From Blattamonas nauphoetae (taxonomy: Eukaryota; Preaxostyla; Oxymonadida), in NCBI GenBank assembly GCA_033064195.1, contig JARBJD010000168.1, positions 1-64,000 of the forward strand: a stretch of DNA of 64,000 nucleotides, written 5' to 3'. Below, in pieces: positions 29,735-39,456 of the stretch; position 1 is the first letter of the stretch; each line of letters starts with the position of its first letter. A model generated the notes under the pieces. The model made no database searches, was not told where the DNA came from, and saw nothing but the letters and a program-made list of their open reading frames with translations. The position numbers and the translations under genes are program-made.

Positions 29735-32700
29735 AAACAGATGTGAGCATTCTCAGCAAAAAGAATCCTGACAACAGAAACAGTGAAGTCGAGACAACTT
29801 GAACAGAACAAGAGCTCGAGGAACAAAATCAACACGAGGCCAGTCCAGCCAGAACAAACGATCTTCAAAACGAAGACAGAGTCGCTCAGCTCAAGCAAAG
29901 AATGATGTCGATCGTCTGCACTTCTCCTCTTTCTTGTGAGTAGGCAAGAGAAATAAGAGAGCTCAACCATTCATCGAGTCGATAGTAAGATGAATGGAGA
30001 TGATGAGAGTGAGCATGTAGAAGATGAGTGTGGGTGATGATTGATCAAGAATGTCTGAACGTGATGTGAGAACATGTGGCTTTCTGTCAACAAGAACGCC
30101 GTATGCAATCCCGTGCGAGTTCGTGTGTGACCCGTTTGAGATGTGTCCAGAATCTTGTTCAATGGACGAGTGACGTGCAATAAAGTGACATGGTCCAACC
30201 TTCTCTTCAGAGTGACATGTGAAGAGTTGATGGAATAACTGGTGAGCGAGAGCTGTTGTCGGAGTGTGAGTGGAGAAGGTCGCTCGTTGGTGAGATCCAC
30301 ACGTGAGAGGGATCTTTGATGGTGTTGTCGAAAACAAGATCGATATCTGAGAGATGAGGTGAACGATCTTGGGTGTTGTACCAAGAGTATTGAAGAAGAG
30401 TGATGGTGTGGAAATGAATACGAATTGGAGTGGGGAAATCAAGAATCATTGAGGAGTGTATGTGTTGACGTGAGATGAAGATTGAGATGGGGAGGACGAC
30501 GAGAGATGATTCAAGAGGGTTTCAAACCAGGTGAGAGATAGGTCGAGTGAGATATGGCTAAGTGATGAGTGTGAGAGATTTGTCGGCAATCGTGTTCTCT
30601 CCAATCGATTCCAGCGTCGATGTGAGCGACGAAAGAGATGGTCGACGTTTCGGATCAATCGACAGACACGCCACGATCAGATCGCGCATTTCAGACTTCA
30701 CAACTCGATCCAGAGGAGGAACAATCCCCGTTTCGAGTTGACGATGCGCATTCACTGCATCCGTCTCTCCAAACGGAACAACACCAGTCTCAATCTCGTA
30801 CAAGACAAGGCCGAGCCGAAAAACCAACACTTTCTCAACATCAATCTCATTCTCTGTTCGCTTCCCTTGTTCGGGTGCCATCCAACGAGTCATGTGGTCC
30901 AATGTCGGTTTCTCAGTCGGGGGCGTCGAGTGGAGGGGGTGTGGCGGAGGGAGGTTGGGAGGAGCAGGTAAGTCAGTCTGGGCAATGTCGTCTTGATCGA
31001 CAATCGGAGCATCTTGACCACGCGGAGCAGGTTCTTCATTCTGAACAATCGATGGTGCTGCTCCCGTTGGTGTCTCAGTTTGTTCACTTTGGTGAACTCC
31101 ATTCGGGTTGCTTGTTCGAAGCCACAGCGATCCATCTCCTCCAGTCAACACCCAGTGCGTCGTCAGCGCTGTCAGAATCGGTGCACCACTGTCTGACTGC
31201 CCGATGTGTTCCAGAGTCTTCGCAATCCGAATCTGAGATTGTCGAGCATTCGAAAGCGGCTCCTTCTCTTCGTGCAGCACCGAGTACAGCGTCTTCGCAC
31301 GGTTGATGAAATATGTGTCGAAAGGCTCAGTGCACGACATGCAGAATGCTTGTTCTTCCACCTTCGACGGGACGAGAGTGCTGACCTGTTTTGAATTGTC
31401 TGATCCCGATTCGGCGAACGTTTCATTTGTTCGAATCAGATTCAGGTTTCCGGTTGAGTTGAAGTTGAAACTGTCGTTGTTGGATACAATGTCGTCCTTC
31501 ACTTCGATCACATCAAGCTCTTGCTTCAAAACTTCCTTCTTTGTTGTGTTCTTCCTTTGTCTTCGGCGGAGGCAGACAATGAGAAGAATGAAGAAGAGAA
31601 TGAGCACAGCAATCCCGAGAGCGAGAGGAAGCCACCATTTCATGTTGTCCAGCACTGATTGAGCCACACGATCAGACGAGCTCTTCTGAATCACAAACCA
31701 TTCCGATGTCACAACCAAATTTCCATATTTCAGTCTTCCTCGCCATTCCAGCGACGAGCTCAAAAGAGAAAGCGAAGACTGACCAACATTCAACACAATC
31801 TCAGTTTCGCTGAAGGATGACACAGATTCTAGTGTCATAGACACATTTGTGCTCTTTCCTTCTTTCTTCTCTTTCGTCATCTCAAACACTTCCAGAAAGA
31901 GACCACACGGAATCAGCGTCGATCCAACAATCTTCACTACAAATAATTCCTGCTTCTTCTTCAACGTGCTTTTCGATTCATTTGACAATGTCGGCACGAA
32001 CAGTGGAGAATCAGGCTGGGCATGCTCACCGCTGAGTTCACAGTCTTTGTCAATTGCCATCCACGCTGACGAGCCACTGAGACCGTCGATTCCATTCAGA
32101 CTGTTGATTGTAAGTGTCGAGTGGTTCATGCATCGGATGTTTCTGTTGATTGATGGGAAGGTTGAGATGAGAGCTGAGTTGTTGCGGAAGATCCCTCCCT
32201 CTATCGACACCGTGCTGTTCGACACAAAAAGTGCTCCATGAGACACATTCGAAGCAGAAAACAAGTGCAAGTCTGTTGTCGCGTTTGAAAGCGAGAGGAA
32301 GCCAGACGACCATGAACAGAGATTCTCGAGTTCTTCATTCGAAGGCGAGTCAGTGGAGGGAGCTTTTGCGAGTGAATCAAGAATCAGACTACGGATTGTG
32401 CAGTTGGAAGAGGATGCGATGGAGATGGGAGAGGGATGAGTGAGGATCAGGTCGGAGATTGTCACTTCATGAAGATGAACATCTCCACTCAAAACTGAAA
32501 TCAATTGACAATCAATCGATTTCGATGATTCGAATGATGTGTCAGAAATCTCAATCTTTCCATTCTCCAAAACAAACAGCGCTGACGACGACGAAAGAGT
32601 CGACAGAGATACATCAACAACCAGTCTTTCAATCTTCAGGTTGTCGGGATCAGCGTGCGCATTGTCAACAATCTGACCTTCCCCAACCATCAACAGACGC

Positions 32701-35700
32701 TCCTTCCCTTTCTTCCCAACAATCGTCAGCGATTCTCCATTCATCTCCATCCGACCCCAAACTCCTCCTTTCTCAACAATCACAATCTTCTCCACTCCTG
32801 TCAGTTCTCTTCCAACACAAATCGAATGACACGCAAGAGACACATTTCCACAAAGTCGATGGTCGATTGTCGATTCCGAAGTCCGAACAACAATCTCGTT
32901 CGCTTTTCGAGGATAGAACTCGTACAGAAGCGAATAGGGGTTGAACTGTGAAGTTGGTTGAGATGGATCAAACACCAAAATTTCATTCATGTTGCTCGAC
33001 AAATCGAACGTGCCTTCCCATTCATCCACCGAGAACGATCCTCCAGTTCCCTTCGTCAAAAGAATCGCACTCCCGCCTTCCGAGTTCGAACAATCTGAGA
33101 AAACTGCGTTCAGGACGGAAACGCGACAGGTGCTGTTCACATCAGCTTGAAGAACACTTCCATGTCCTTCCGAAAGAACTATCGACGAGAATTGGCTCTT
33201 CGACATCGAAACATCACAACTCGATGAGATCAGAGGAACAGACGAGAGAGACGCAGACGAGACATTTGTCGATTCCAAAATCACTTTCTCTCCAGACCCA
33301 CAAATCAGTTGGTACGAGAACGGCAATTCAGTATCAGGATTGAATGAACAGGACGAGATTTTGAGTGTTCCACCAGTGACAAGGAACAACTGATCTGCAT
33401 CGAGTGATGTTGGGAGCAGGAAGCGGAGTGAAGAAATCGTGACGACGGCAGACGATGATTCCGATATAGAAAACGAGCATGTGGATTCAATTGTCACGGT
33501 CGAGTCCGAATCCACTCCACAAAACGTCCTCATCGACGAAAACGTGACAGGCTCGGAGAGAACGATTGATGATTGAACTTGAACGGTTGAGCTCTCAGCT
33601 TGTGTCAGGCGAGCGAGAGCAGTTGGCAACGTCGGACACCAAACTGTGAAGAAGCCACAGTGTGGTGATTCGCTCCCAAGTGAGTCGAGACCAACTGGTC
33701 CTTTCTTTTCTCGAAGATAGAAAAGGAGAGAGCAGGAGAGACTCGTTGTCCAATCCTCAGCCCACATCCAACCATCCAAAACATCTTCGGAATACGATCC
33801 CTCGAAGCGAGAATCGCACTCAGAAATGATGCTGCCGAGATCGCTTCCTTCAATCAATAAGAAACACTGTTCGGAGTTTTCAATGTTTGATGTAGTAGAG
33901 GGAGAGATCGAGAAGTGCAGATTCGTCAAGTTGAATTGAGGGTTTGTGAGAGGAGTCGTTTTCGATCCAAATCGCACAAAAATCCCATCACATTTTCCAT
34001 TCGTCGACGAAACATCAATTATTCGAATGTTGTTCAGATCCAATTTCATTTCTGATGTCATTTCCGATTCAAGAACACTTCCCTCGCCATTCACACGAAT
34101 AATCGATTGAAATTCAACATCAACCATCTTCAGTGTCTTTCCAGTGTGATCGATGAGAGGCACAGACAACAGACAGAAATCAGAGAACGAGCACGATGTG
34201 ATCGTCAGTGATCCTCCAACAACGGAGAACAATGATGAAACTCGTGTGTCTGAAGCGACAACAGGAACGAACGAGAGACTGGTTGCAATGAGTGAGTGCG
34301 TCGAGAAATTGAAACACCCATTCTTTCCGATTTGGATTGTACCTGTTCCTGATGTCGGTCTCATTTCAACATCTGCTTCGTTCAACGTCAATTCTGAGTC
34401 CAGTTGAGATGATGACGAGATTTCAAGAATGCGAGGAGAGTCTTTCAGGTGCAACCACGCTTCATCCACAGACGAGCAGGGAAGGGTGGACTGACCACAT
34501 CCTTTCGCATTCCTTCCATCTGACCCAGTTGTGATCGTCGAACCTTTGAAGTCAACCAGATAGAACAGCAGAGAGAGCGATCGGAACGAGCTTCCTTCAC
34601 TTTCCGCCAAGTCTTCTCCCATCAACAGTGAATCATTCTCAGGTGTTGTGAGAGATGCGACTGTGGATGCCCAATTGTCTGGCGTGAGCAATGATCCGAA
34701 CGAATGGCCTTGCAGATACACCCACTTGCCTTTGTGAGTCTTGTCACACGAGCACGATGTGAATGTCGCGTCGATCACGAGCGAAGTGGATGGAAACAGA
34801 GCGGGACAAGCAATCCAAAGAACTCCCCCATCGCCAGATTGGGTTTGGCACGATGCGAACGAGCATAATGATAACTTGAGAGAGTCTGATGTAGACAAGA
34901 CAGAATTCACAATCGCGCCATTTCCTGAAGTGCGAGTCACTTCCACAATGTTCACTACATCAAACTCCAGCGACCCGCCTTTCTGGTTCACAACCGGTTC
35001 CGTCGACACGAATGTCGATGTGAAGTCGAAAGAGGGAGAATCAACCAGAATCGATCCAGATGTGAGGGAGAACAGAGCAGCTTTGTGAGTTGAGGCAGTT
35101 GATGGATTTTGGATTTTCGCTGTCGACGACAGAGTGAGGGTCTTCCCATCAACCACGAAAACAGGGATCGCCAGAGACGATGGGAGAAGGAGGAAAATGT
35201 TGGTAATGTCGAGGTCTCCATCCTTCACAGAGAACTGAGCAGCATCACCAAGTGTCAGTGTCAGTTTTCCACCAGATGGTCCTTTCGATGAAACTGAAGC
35301 TCCGCATGAAGGCGATTCCACTTTCTCGTTCATCGTCGACGATGAGAGGAGAGTCACGACATCATTCTTCACAGTCACTTTCGACCACGCATGAGCGAAT
35401 GACGTGCAGGGGAGCTTCTCCAACCCACAATCCGAGTGGTCCCAGAATCCAGTCGACACATAAACTGCGTTGCCAGAAACGTGAGGAAAGATGAAATACG
35501 GCAGAGGACCAGACGTCGACCCATTCTCACCAAAAACGAGTGCCACATTCGATTCTGTCACATCTTCATATTCAATCAGAAGTGATCCAAGAATCGTTGA
35601 TGTTGCGAGAGATGCAATGTTAGCACCAGAAAAGAACAATTCGGACAGACCAGATGAGCCAGACGAGGCGATTGTCGAGTCAGTGAAGTTGAAAGAATCA

Positions 35701-37905
35701 GATGTGAAGGACGTGGTTGAGATGTGAGCGATCTTCCCATGGCTCGACACTCCACAGCTGCACAACGAGAACGAGCACGAGATGAGTGAGATTTTGCCAG
35801 ACGACGTCGAGAATAGCACACCTCCATCACCCACACTCGACACCCCAGTGAACGCCGACGATGACACAGAAAGGGCAGACGAGTCGGAGAGGCGAGCAAA
35901 CACTCCGTTTCCACCAACTCCACTTTGTGTCATCCCAAGAACTGTCACTTCCGTCATCGACGCTGAGCTGCCACCACTCAACACGAAGAAGCTCTTCCCA
36001 GACAAGCAGAGCTGGCCAAGTGACACATTCTTCACGGTCAGCTCTCCATCAGCAACTGACACCAAATCCTGTTGGAAAGTGTTCGTTGCGAACGACATCA
36101 CAACACTCCGAATCGCAAACGATCCTCCATTCACCTCAGCCAGTGCAATCTCAGTCGCAGCAGAGCAATCCAACGCGAAAAGATCCCACATCACTCGTGT
36201 CGAACCAGAGACTGTCTGAAACGGTGATGGGGTTGTTGATGGGACGACAATGGTGAACCACTTCTGGGCTTCCGCGGATGGTGTGCTATCCAAAAAAGAA
36301 GCAAGACGAACATTGCATTCATGCGTATTTCCCGTCGTGATTGGTGCCATTCCAACAAAGACACCATGAGGCGTCACTGATAGCCGAGACATGGAGATGT
36401 TGTCGAGAGGATTGGACAACAGGATATCGGACAGGCTTGCTGTGTAATCTTCCTCCTCCATCCAATTCGGGCGTTGATGAATGCTTCTTTCGATCAGGAG
36501 ATCTGAAGCGGAGAGTGCGCAGCCAGAGCTGATATTGCACGAAATCGCAGCTCCATCCAACCCGAGAATATTGTTCTTCACCGAACAGCTTGACAGGTGT
36601 GTTGTGGGGCTGAGGTGGAGATAAAGCACACCACACAGCGCGATGTTATCGAAGTTCTGCCCGCAAATAGATTTGCAGTCGTCAATAGTCAATCCTGAGA
36701 TCGTTGTTGATGGTCCAGGCAAATTTCTATGGATGGCTGATCCAAGGTTTCCTTTGCAGCTGAAGAAAGAACAATCGCTGATTGTCATCGAAGTAAAACC
36801 GTGATTCGCGACCATGCCTCCACCGCAGCTTGCAGCACCACAATTTCTGAACTGATTTCGAGTAATGATCGATTTGGCGTGGTGTTGGAGCTCGAAACCA
36901 CCTCCGTGAATTCTACTGACACCATTGGTGAAATTGCTGTCTTTGCACGTGAACGAGCCCGAAGCAAGACCGTAAGCAAAGGATGCGCCACGTTGCGGGC
37001 TTGAACAATCAATAAAAGCACAATTAAGGACAGTGAGGCTTGATGTTGTGAAATAACCTTGATTTGTCGTACAACCCCCCGTTGGGCAGGTGATATCAGA
37101 AGCATCATTCCCCACAATCGATTTGAATGAACTGTTCGAAAACAGGAACTCGCCACCTGTGTTGATGTCCGACACAATCGAGCCATAGAAAGGATCATCC
37201 ACAGCTTCCAATTCAGTCGAGATTAGATGAGTCTTGCGTGCTGTTTCGGACATGGTGTGCGGGTGGGAGCGTGCTGTGTGGGTCATGTTCCAGATCTTGT
37301 TGTTCGACGACAAGACAGACGATGTCTCTTTCGACGCCAGAAGTGGCTCGTCTCCGCAAACAATCCCGTCCTCCAACGCCAAATCGTGCAGCCCAACAAA
37401 ACAATCCGTTGACACCGTTTCGACCAGTGATGGGAAAAGGCGGCTCGGTGAGGGAACGAATCTTGTCGAGAGCAGCTCAACGCAACTTGAAACCGCAAAG
37501 ATCGCACTCCCTGAACTTCCAATCACCAGTCGCGTCCAAAACAGAGTCGCTGACGAATTCTCCAACCAAACACATCTTCCACAGCAGGAGAGTGTCATCC
37601 AAACAATTCGGAGAGAACTGTTCTGCGCTGTCAAGAGAGGTGACTGATCAGATTCTGACAATGGAATCAGCATCGTGTTTGGTGTTCCTGAGAGTTGGAG
37701 TGTTCTTTCTTTGATCGTTTCATTTGCAGAGTATTCAGTTGCGTCGAGATTGATTCGATGTTCAGCTCCTTGTCTGTTGCTTTGCAAGGTCATGTGGATT
37801 ATGTTTCGGAGTGGAATGGGTTGTGAAGGGGGAATGGCTTGATTGTGGAAACTAAAACACAGAAAGAAGAGAATCATGGAAGGATCGAACCATTGATTTG
37901 TGAAT
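29735..37905 (-). repeat. Right arm of the large inverted repeat (gene 3 and 3' flank)
   Basis: Reverse-complement partner of 18960-27195. The arms have diverged in patches, mostly in the surface-exposed N-terminal beta-helix and the cytoplasmic linker. Confidence 0.8.
30558..37877 (-). CDS. Giant beta-helix receptor-like protein with pseudokinase tail, gene 3
   Basis: A 2,439-residue paralogue of gene 2 in opposite orientation. It has the same plan: signal peptide (MILFFLCFSFHNQA), beta-helix ectodomain with CG-x4-PC modules, a transmembrane helix near 2079-2102 (WWLPLALGIAVLILFFILL), RRRQRK, then a tail with CMSCTEPFDTYF, RWMAPEQ, RLGLVLYEIETG and CLSIDPKRRPS. Kinase catalytic motifs are absent, as in gene 2. 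The stop is TAG, whereas gene 2 ends in TGA, showing that both are read as stops here. Main differences from gene 2 lie at about residues 260-360 and in the linker after the membrane helix (about 2120-2180). Genes 2 and 3 point toward each other (tail to tail). Confidence 0.85.
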   Translation of the reverse strand: MILFFLCFSFHNQAIPPSQPIPLRNIIHMTLQSNRQGAEHRINLDATEYSANETIKERTLQLSGTPNTMLIPLSESDQSPLLTAQNSSLRIVWMTLSCCGRCVWLENSSATLFWTRLVIGSSGSAIFAVSSCVELLSTRFVPSPSRLFPSLVETVSTDCFVGLHDLALEDGIVCGDEPLLASKETSSVLSSNNKIWNMTHTARSHPHTMSETARKTHLISTELEAVDDPFYGSIVSDINTGGEFLFSNSSFKSIVGNDASDITCPTGGCTTNQGYFTTSSLTVLNCAFIDCSSPQRGASFAYGLASGSFTCKDSNFTNGVSRIHGGGFELQHHAKSIITRNQFRNCGAASCGGGMVANHGFTSMTISDCSFFSCKGNLGSAIHRNLPGPSTTISGLTIDDCKSICGQNFDNIALCGVLYLHLSPTTHLSSCSVKNNILGLDGAAISCNISSGCALSASDLLIERSIHQRPNWMEEEDYTASLSDILLSNPLDNISMSRLSVTPHGVFVGMAPITTGNTHECNVRLASFLDSTPSAEAQKWFTIVVPSTTPSPFQTVSGSTRVMWDLFALDCSAATEIALAEVNGGSFAIRSVVMSFATNTFQQDLVSVADGELTVKNVSLGQLCLSGKSFFVLSGGSSASMTEVTVLGMTQSGVGGNGVFARLSDSSALSVSSSAFTGVSSVGDGGVLFSTSSGKISLISCSFSLCSCGVSSHGKIAHISTTSFTSDSFNFTDSTIASSGSSGLSELFFSGANIASLATSTILGSLLIEYEDVTESNVALVFGENGSTSGPLPYFIFPHVSGNAVYVSTGFWDHSDCGLEKLPCTSFAHAWSKVTVKNDVVTLLSSSTMNEKVESPSCGASVSSKGPSGGKLTLTLGDAAQFSVKDGDLDITNIFLLLPSSLAIPVFVVDGKTLTLSSTAKIQNPSTASTHKAALFSLTSGSILVDSPSFDFTSTFVSTEPVVNQKGGSLEFDVVNIVEVTRTSGNGAIVNSVLSTSDSLKLSLCSFASCQTQSGDGGVLWIACPALFPSTSLVIDATFTSCSCDKTHKGKWVYLQGHSFGSLLTPDNWASTVASLTTPENDSLLMGEDLAESEGSSFRSLSLLFYLVDFKGSTITTGSDGRNAKGCGQSTLPCSSVDEAWLHLKDSPRILEISSSSQLDSELTLNEADVEMRPTSGTGTIQIGKNGCFNFSTHSLIATSLSFVPVVASDTRVSSLFSVVGGSLTITSCSFSDFCLLSVPLIDHTGKTLKMVDVEFQSIIRVNGEGSVLESEMTSEMKLDLNNIRIIDVSSTNGKCDGIFVRFGSKTTPLTNPQFNLTNLHFSISPSTTSNIENSEQCFLLIEGSDLGSIISECDSRFEGSYSEDVLDGWMWAEDWTTSLSCSLLFYLREKKGPVGLDSLGSESPHCGFFTVWCPTLPTALARLTQAESSTVQVQSSIVLSEPVTFSSMRTFCGVDSDSTVTIESTCSFSISESSSAVVTISSLRFLLPTSLDADQLFLVTGGTLKISSCSFNPDTELPFSYQLICGSGEKVILESTNVSSASLSSVPLISSSCDVSMSKSQFSSIVLSEGHGSVLQADVNSTCRVSVLNAVFSDCSNSEGGSAILLTKGTGGSFSVDEWEGTFDLSSNMNEILVFDPSQPTSQFNPYSLLYEFYPRKANEIVVRTSESTIDHRLCGNVSLACHSICVGRELTGVEKIVIVEKGGVWGRMEMNGESLTIVGKKGKERLLMVGEGQIVDNAHADPDNLKIERLVVDVSLSTLSSSSALFVLENGKIEISDTSFESSKSIDCQLISVLSGDVHLHEVTISDLILTHPSPISIASSSNCTIRSLILDSLAKAPSTDSPSNEELENLCSWSSGFLSLSNATTDLHLFSASNVSHGALFVSNSTVSIEGGIFRNNSALISTFPSINRNIRCMNHSTLTINSLNGIDGLSGSSAWMAIDKDCELSGEHAQPDSPLFVPTLSNESKSTLKKKQELFVVKIVGSTLIPCGLFLEVFEMTKEKKEGKSTNVSMTLESVSSFSETEIVLNVGQSSLSLLSSSLEWRGRLKYGNLVVTSEWFVIQKSSSDRVAQSVLDNMKWWLPLALGIAVLILFFILLIVCLRRRQRKNTTKKEVLKQELDVIEVKDDIVSNNDSFNFNSTGNLNLIRTNETFAESGSDNSKQVSTLVPSKVEEQAFCMSCTEPFDTYFINRAKTLYSVLHEEKEPLSNARQSQIRIAKTLEHIGQSDSGAPILTALTTHWVLTGGDGSLWLRTSNPNGVHQSEQTETPTGAAPSIVQNEEPAPRGQDAPIVDQDDIAQTDLPAPPNLPPPHPLHSTPPTEKPTLDHMTRWMAPEQGKRTENEIDVEKVLVFRLGLVLYEIETGVVPFGETDAVNAHRQLETGIVPPLDRVVKSEMRDLIVACLSIDPKRRPSLSSLTSTLESIGENTIADKSLTLIT

Positions 37906-38640
37906 ACTGGAAGTCAGTCTTTCTTTCCCCTAATAGGTTCCTTTCAAACGACCCGAGAGTATTTCTTCATCTCTTCCATCTGGGCGATTCTAAATCAAAA
38001 CTTGCATGCGTCTCCCTTTCGTCTTGAAGTTGAAGATCTCCCAGAAATCCTCCCAGTTCACAGGTCCAGCCACTATCGACATCATAAAGGTTTGATATTC
38101 AACTTTTCTTCATTCTCGCGTGATATCTTTCCGATTCAAAGTTCAGGCTCCTTCTCACCATCCAACTTTATTTGATTATGAATCTAGATGATCCGACCCG
38201 TCTCAACCAGCGTATTGGATGTAGATCAGACTGTATGTATTGTTTTTTGTTCTCATGTGCTGAAACTCAGCACTTTTTTGTCTCGTCGCAAATCAAATCT
38301 CAGGAGCCATAAGGATCTCTCAAGAATCGCATGATTGAACGTTTTGGACTGTTTTCGCTCTATTTCTCCTTTTGTTTCAGCAATTTCTCGTTGTAAACCG
38401 TCAAATTCGATTCACTCTTTTCGATCTTCCTCCCACTGCTACAGTTCCTCTCATGCTCGTTTTTCCTTCACAATTTATCACAAACCGCATCGTCCGGATA
38501 CTTTCTGAAATTTCCAAGACTAATCTTATCAAGTCTGTTGAATATGTCTCCTCGAACAGTTTGTGACTTTTTCTCCAATAGATGACCTTGTGTTGGTTCT
38601 TTCACACAGAATGAGCTTTTTCCTTCGTTTTCCATCATTT
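37906..38640. other. Intergenic spacer
   Basis: No supported gene or RNA. Mixed AT-rich sequence beyond the end of the inverted-repeat arm; short hydrophobic frames here look like noise. Confidence 0.4.
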
Positions 38641-38850
38641 ATCTCTTTTTGAACTTGTTCTGTGATAAAAAGTGTGCACAATTGTCTTCAACAAAAAATG
38701 ACGATATCGAACGCGATCGAACTTTAATTCCACTAATTTTCCTGTTTTCTGTCTATTACACAGGTGAACGGTAATTGGGCAAAAAATAATTTTTGGTGAC
38801 GCACATTAGTGTAAAACAAGTTTTCATTCAGAATCGCCCAATCTCTCTCT
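38640..38850 (-). repeat. Dispersed non-coding repeat, copy 1
   Basis: Matches the reverse complement of 61465-61665. Two blocks are almost exact: GATATCGAACGCGATC (about 38704) and a 33-bp block around 38778-38810 that contains ATAATTTTTGGTGACGCAC. The sequence between them is diverged but collinear. Nature unknown: an old MITE or a conserved regulatory element. Confidence 0.55.
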
Positions 38851-38879
38851 TCTTCCTGGTTAATCCTTCTTTCTACTTC

Positions 38880-39270
38880 TCTCATTCTGCTTCCATCTTA
38901 AACATTTTGTTGTCCATATCCCTTTTCTCTCTCTTTCTTGTTCTATCTCACTTTGAACAGCTGTCAAGTCCATCCCAATCGATCCAATCTCTTTCTCAGA
39001 TGACTGGATCGACGTTCTGAGATATCACAAGAAGAAAGAAATCAGCAAACCAAAGCAGAAGTAAATGTTCAAAAATAATCCAACAATCATGAGAGAATCA
39101 TGCGACAGACCTGATGTGAGAATGTTGAAGACAGAATGAGGAGAAGTCCAGTGAATCGGAATGAAAACACAACACACGTGTTGCTTCATTTTAATGGATC
39201 ACTCGAAATGGCTCAACCAATCACCTCGTAGACAGAGTAAGAAGACACAAACCAGTCCTTCAGACGTCTG
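38880..39270 (-). pseudogene. Decayed copy of the SPRY-like gene family
   Basis: About 38935-39016 matches the coiled-coil start region of the 27418-29355 gene (plus strand AACAGCTGTCAAGTCCATCC against 28211 onward). The next part, 39017-39140, jumps to the region around its second and first exons (TCTGAGATATCACAAGAA, then TGATGTGAGAATGTTGAA). Everything between is missing, so this is an internally deleted, non-coding remnant on the minus strand. Confidence 0.6.
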
Positions 39271-39456
39271 ATCTAGATCTCAACGTTCAGTTAGACTCCC
39301 GTTTCGAAGTTTTTTTGGATATCTGCGTGACACAACTGTTTTCTATTTTAAAAAACTGTCTTAAACTCGAGTTGGTTCCGATCTCACCCATTCTTCCACT
39401 AATCAACTCGACGAAGCTCAATCTCCTCATTTTTTTTCTCAATATTACTGGTGTAT

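Noticed and set aside
39451-39456. GTG start two codons before the adhesin ATG
   Set aside because: A GTG start is not expected in a eukaryotic nuclear gene; ATG 39457 begins a clean signal peptide.
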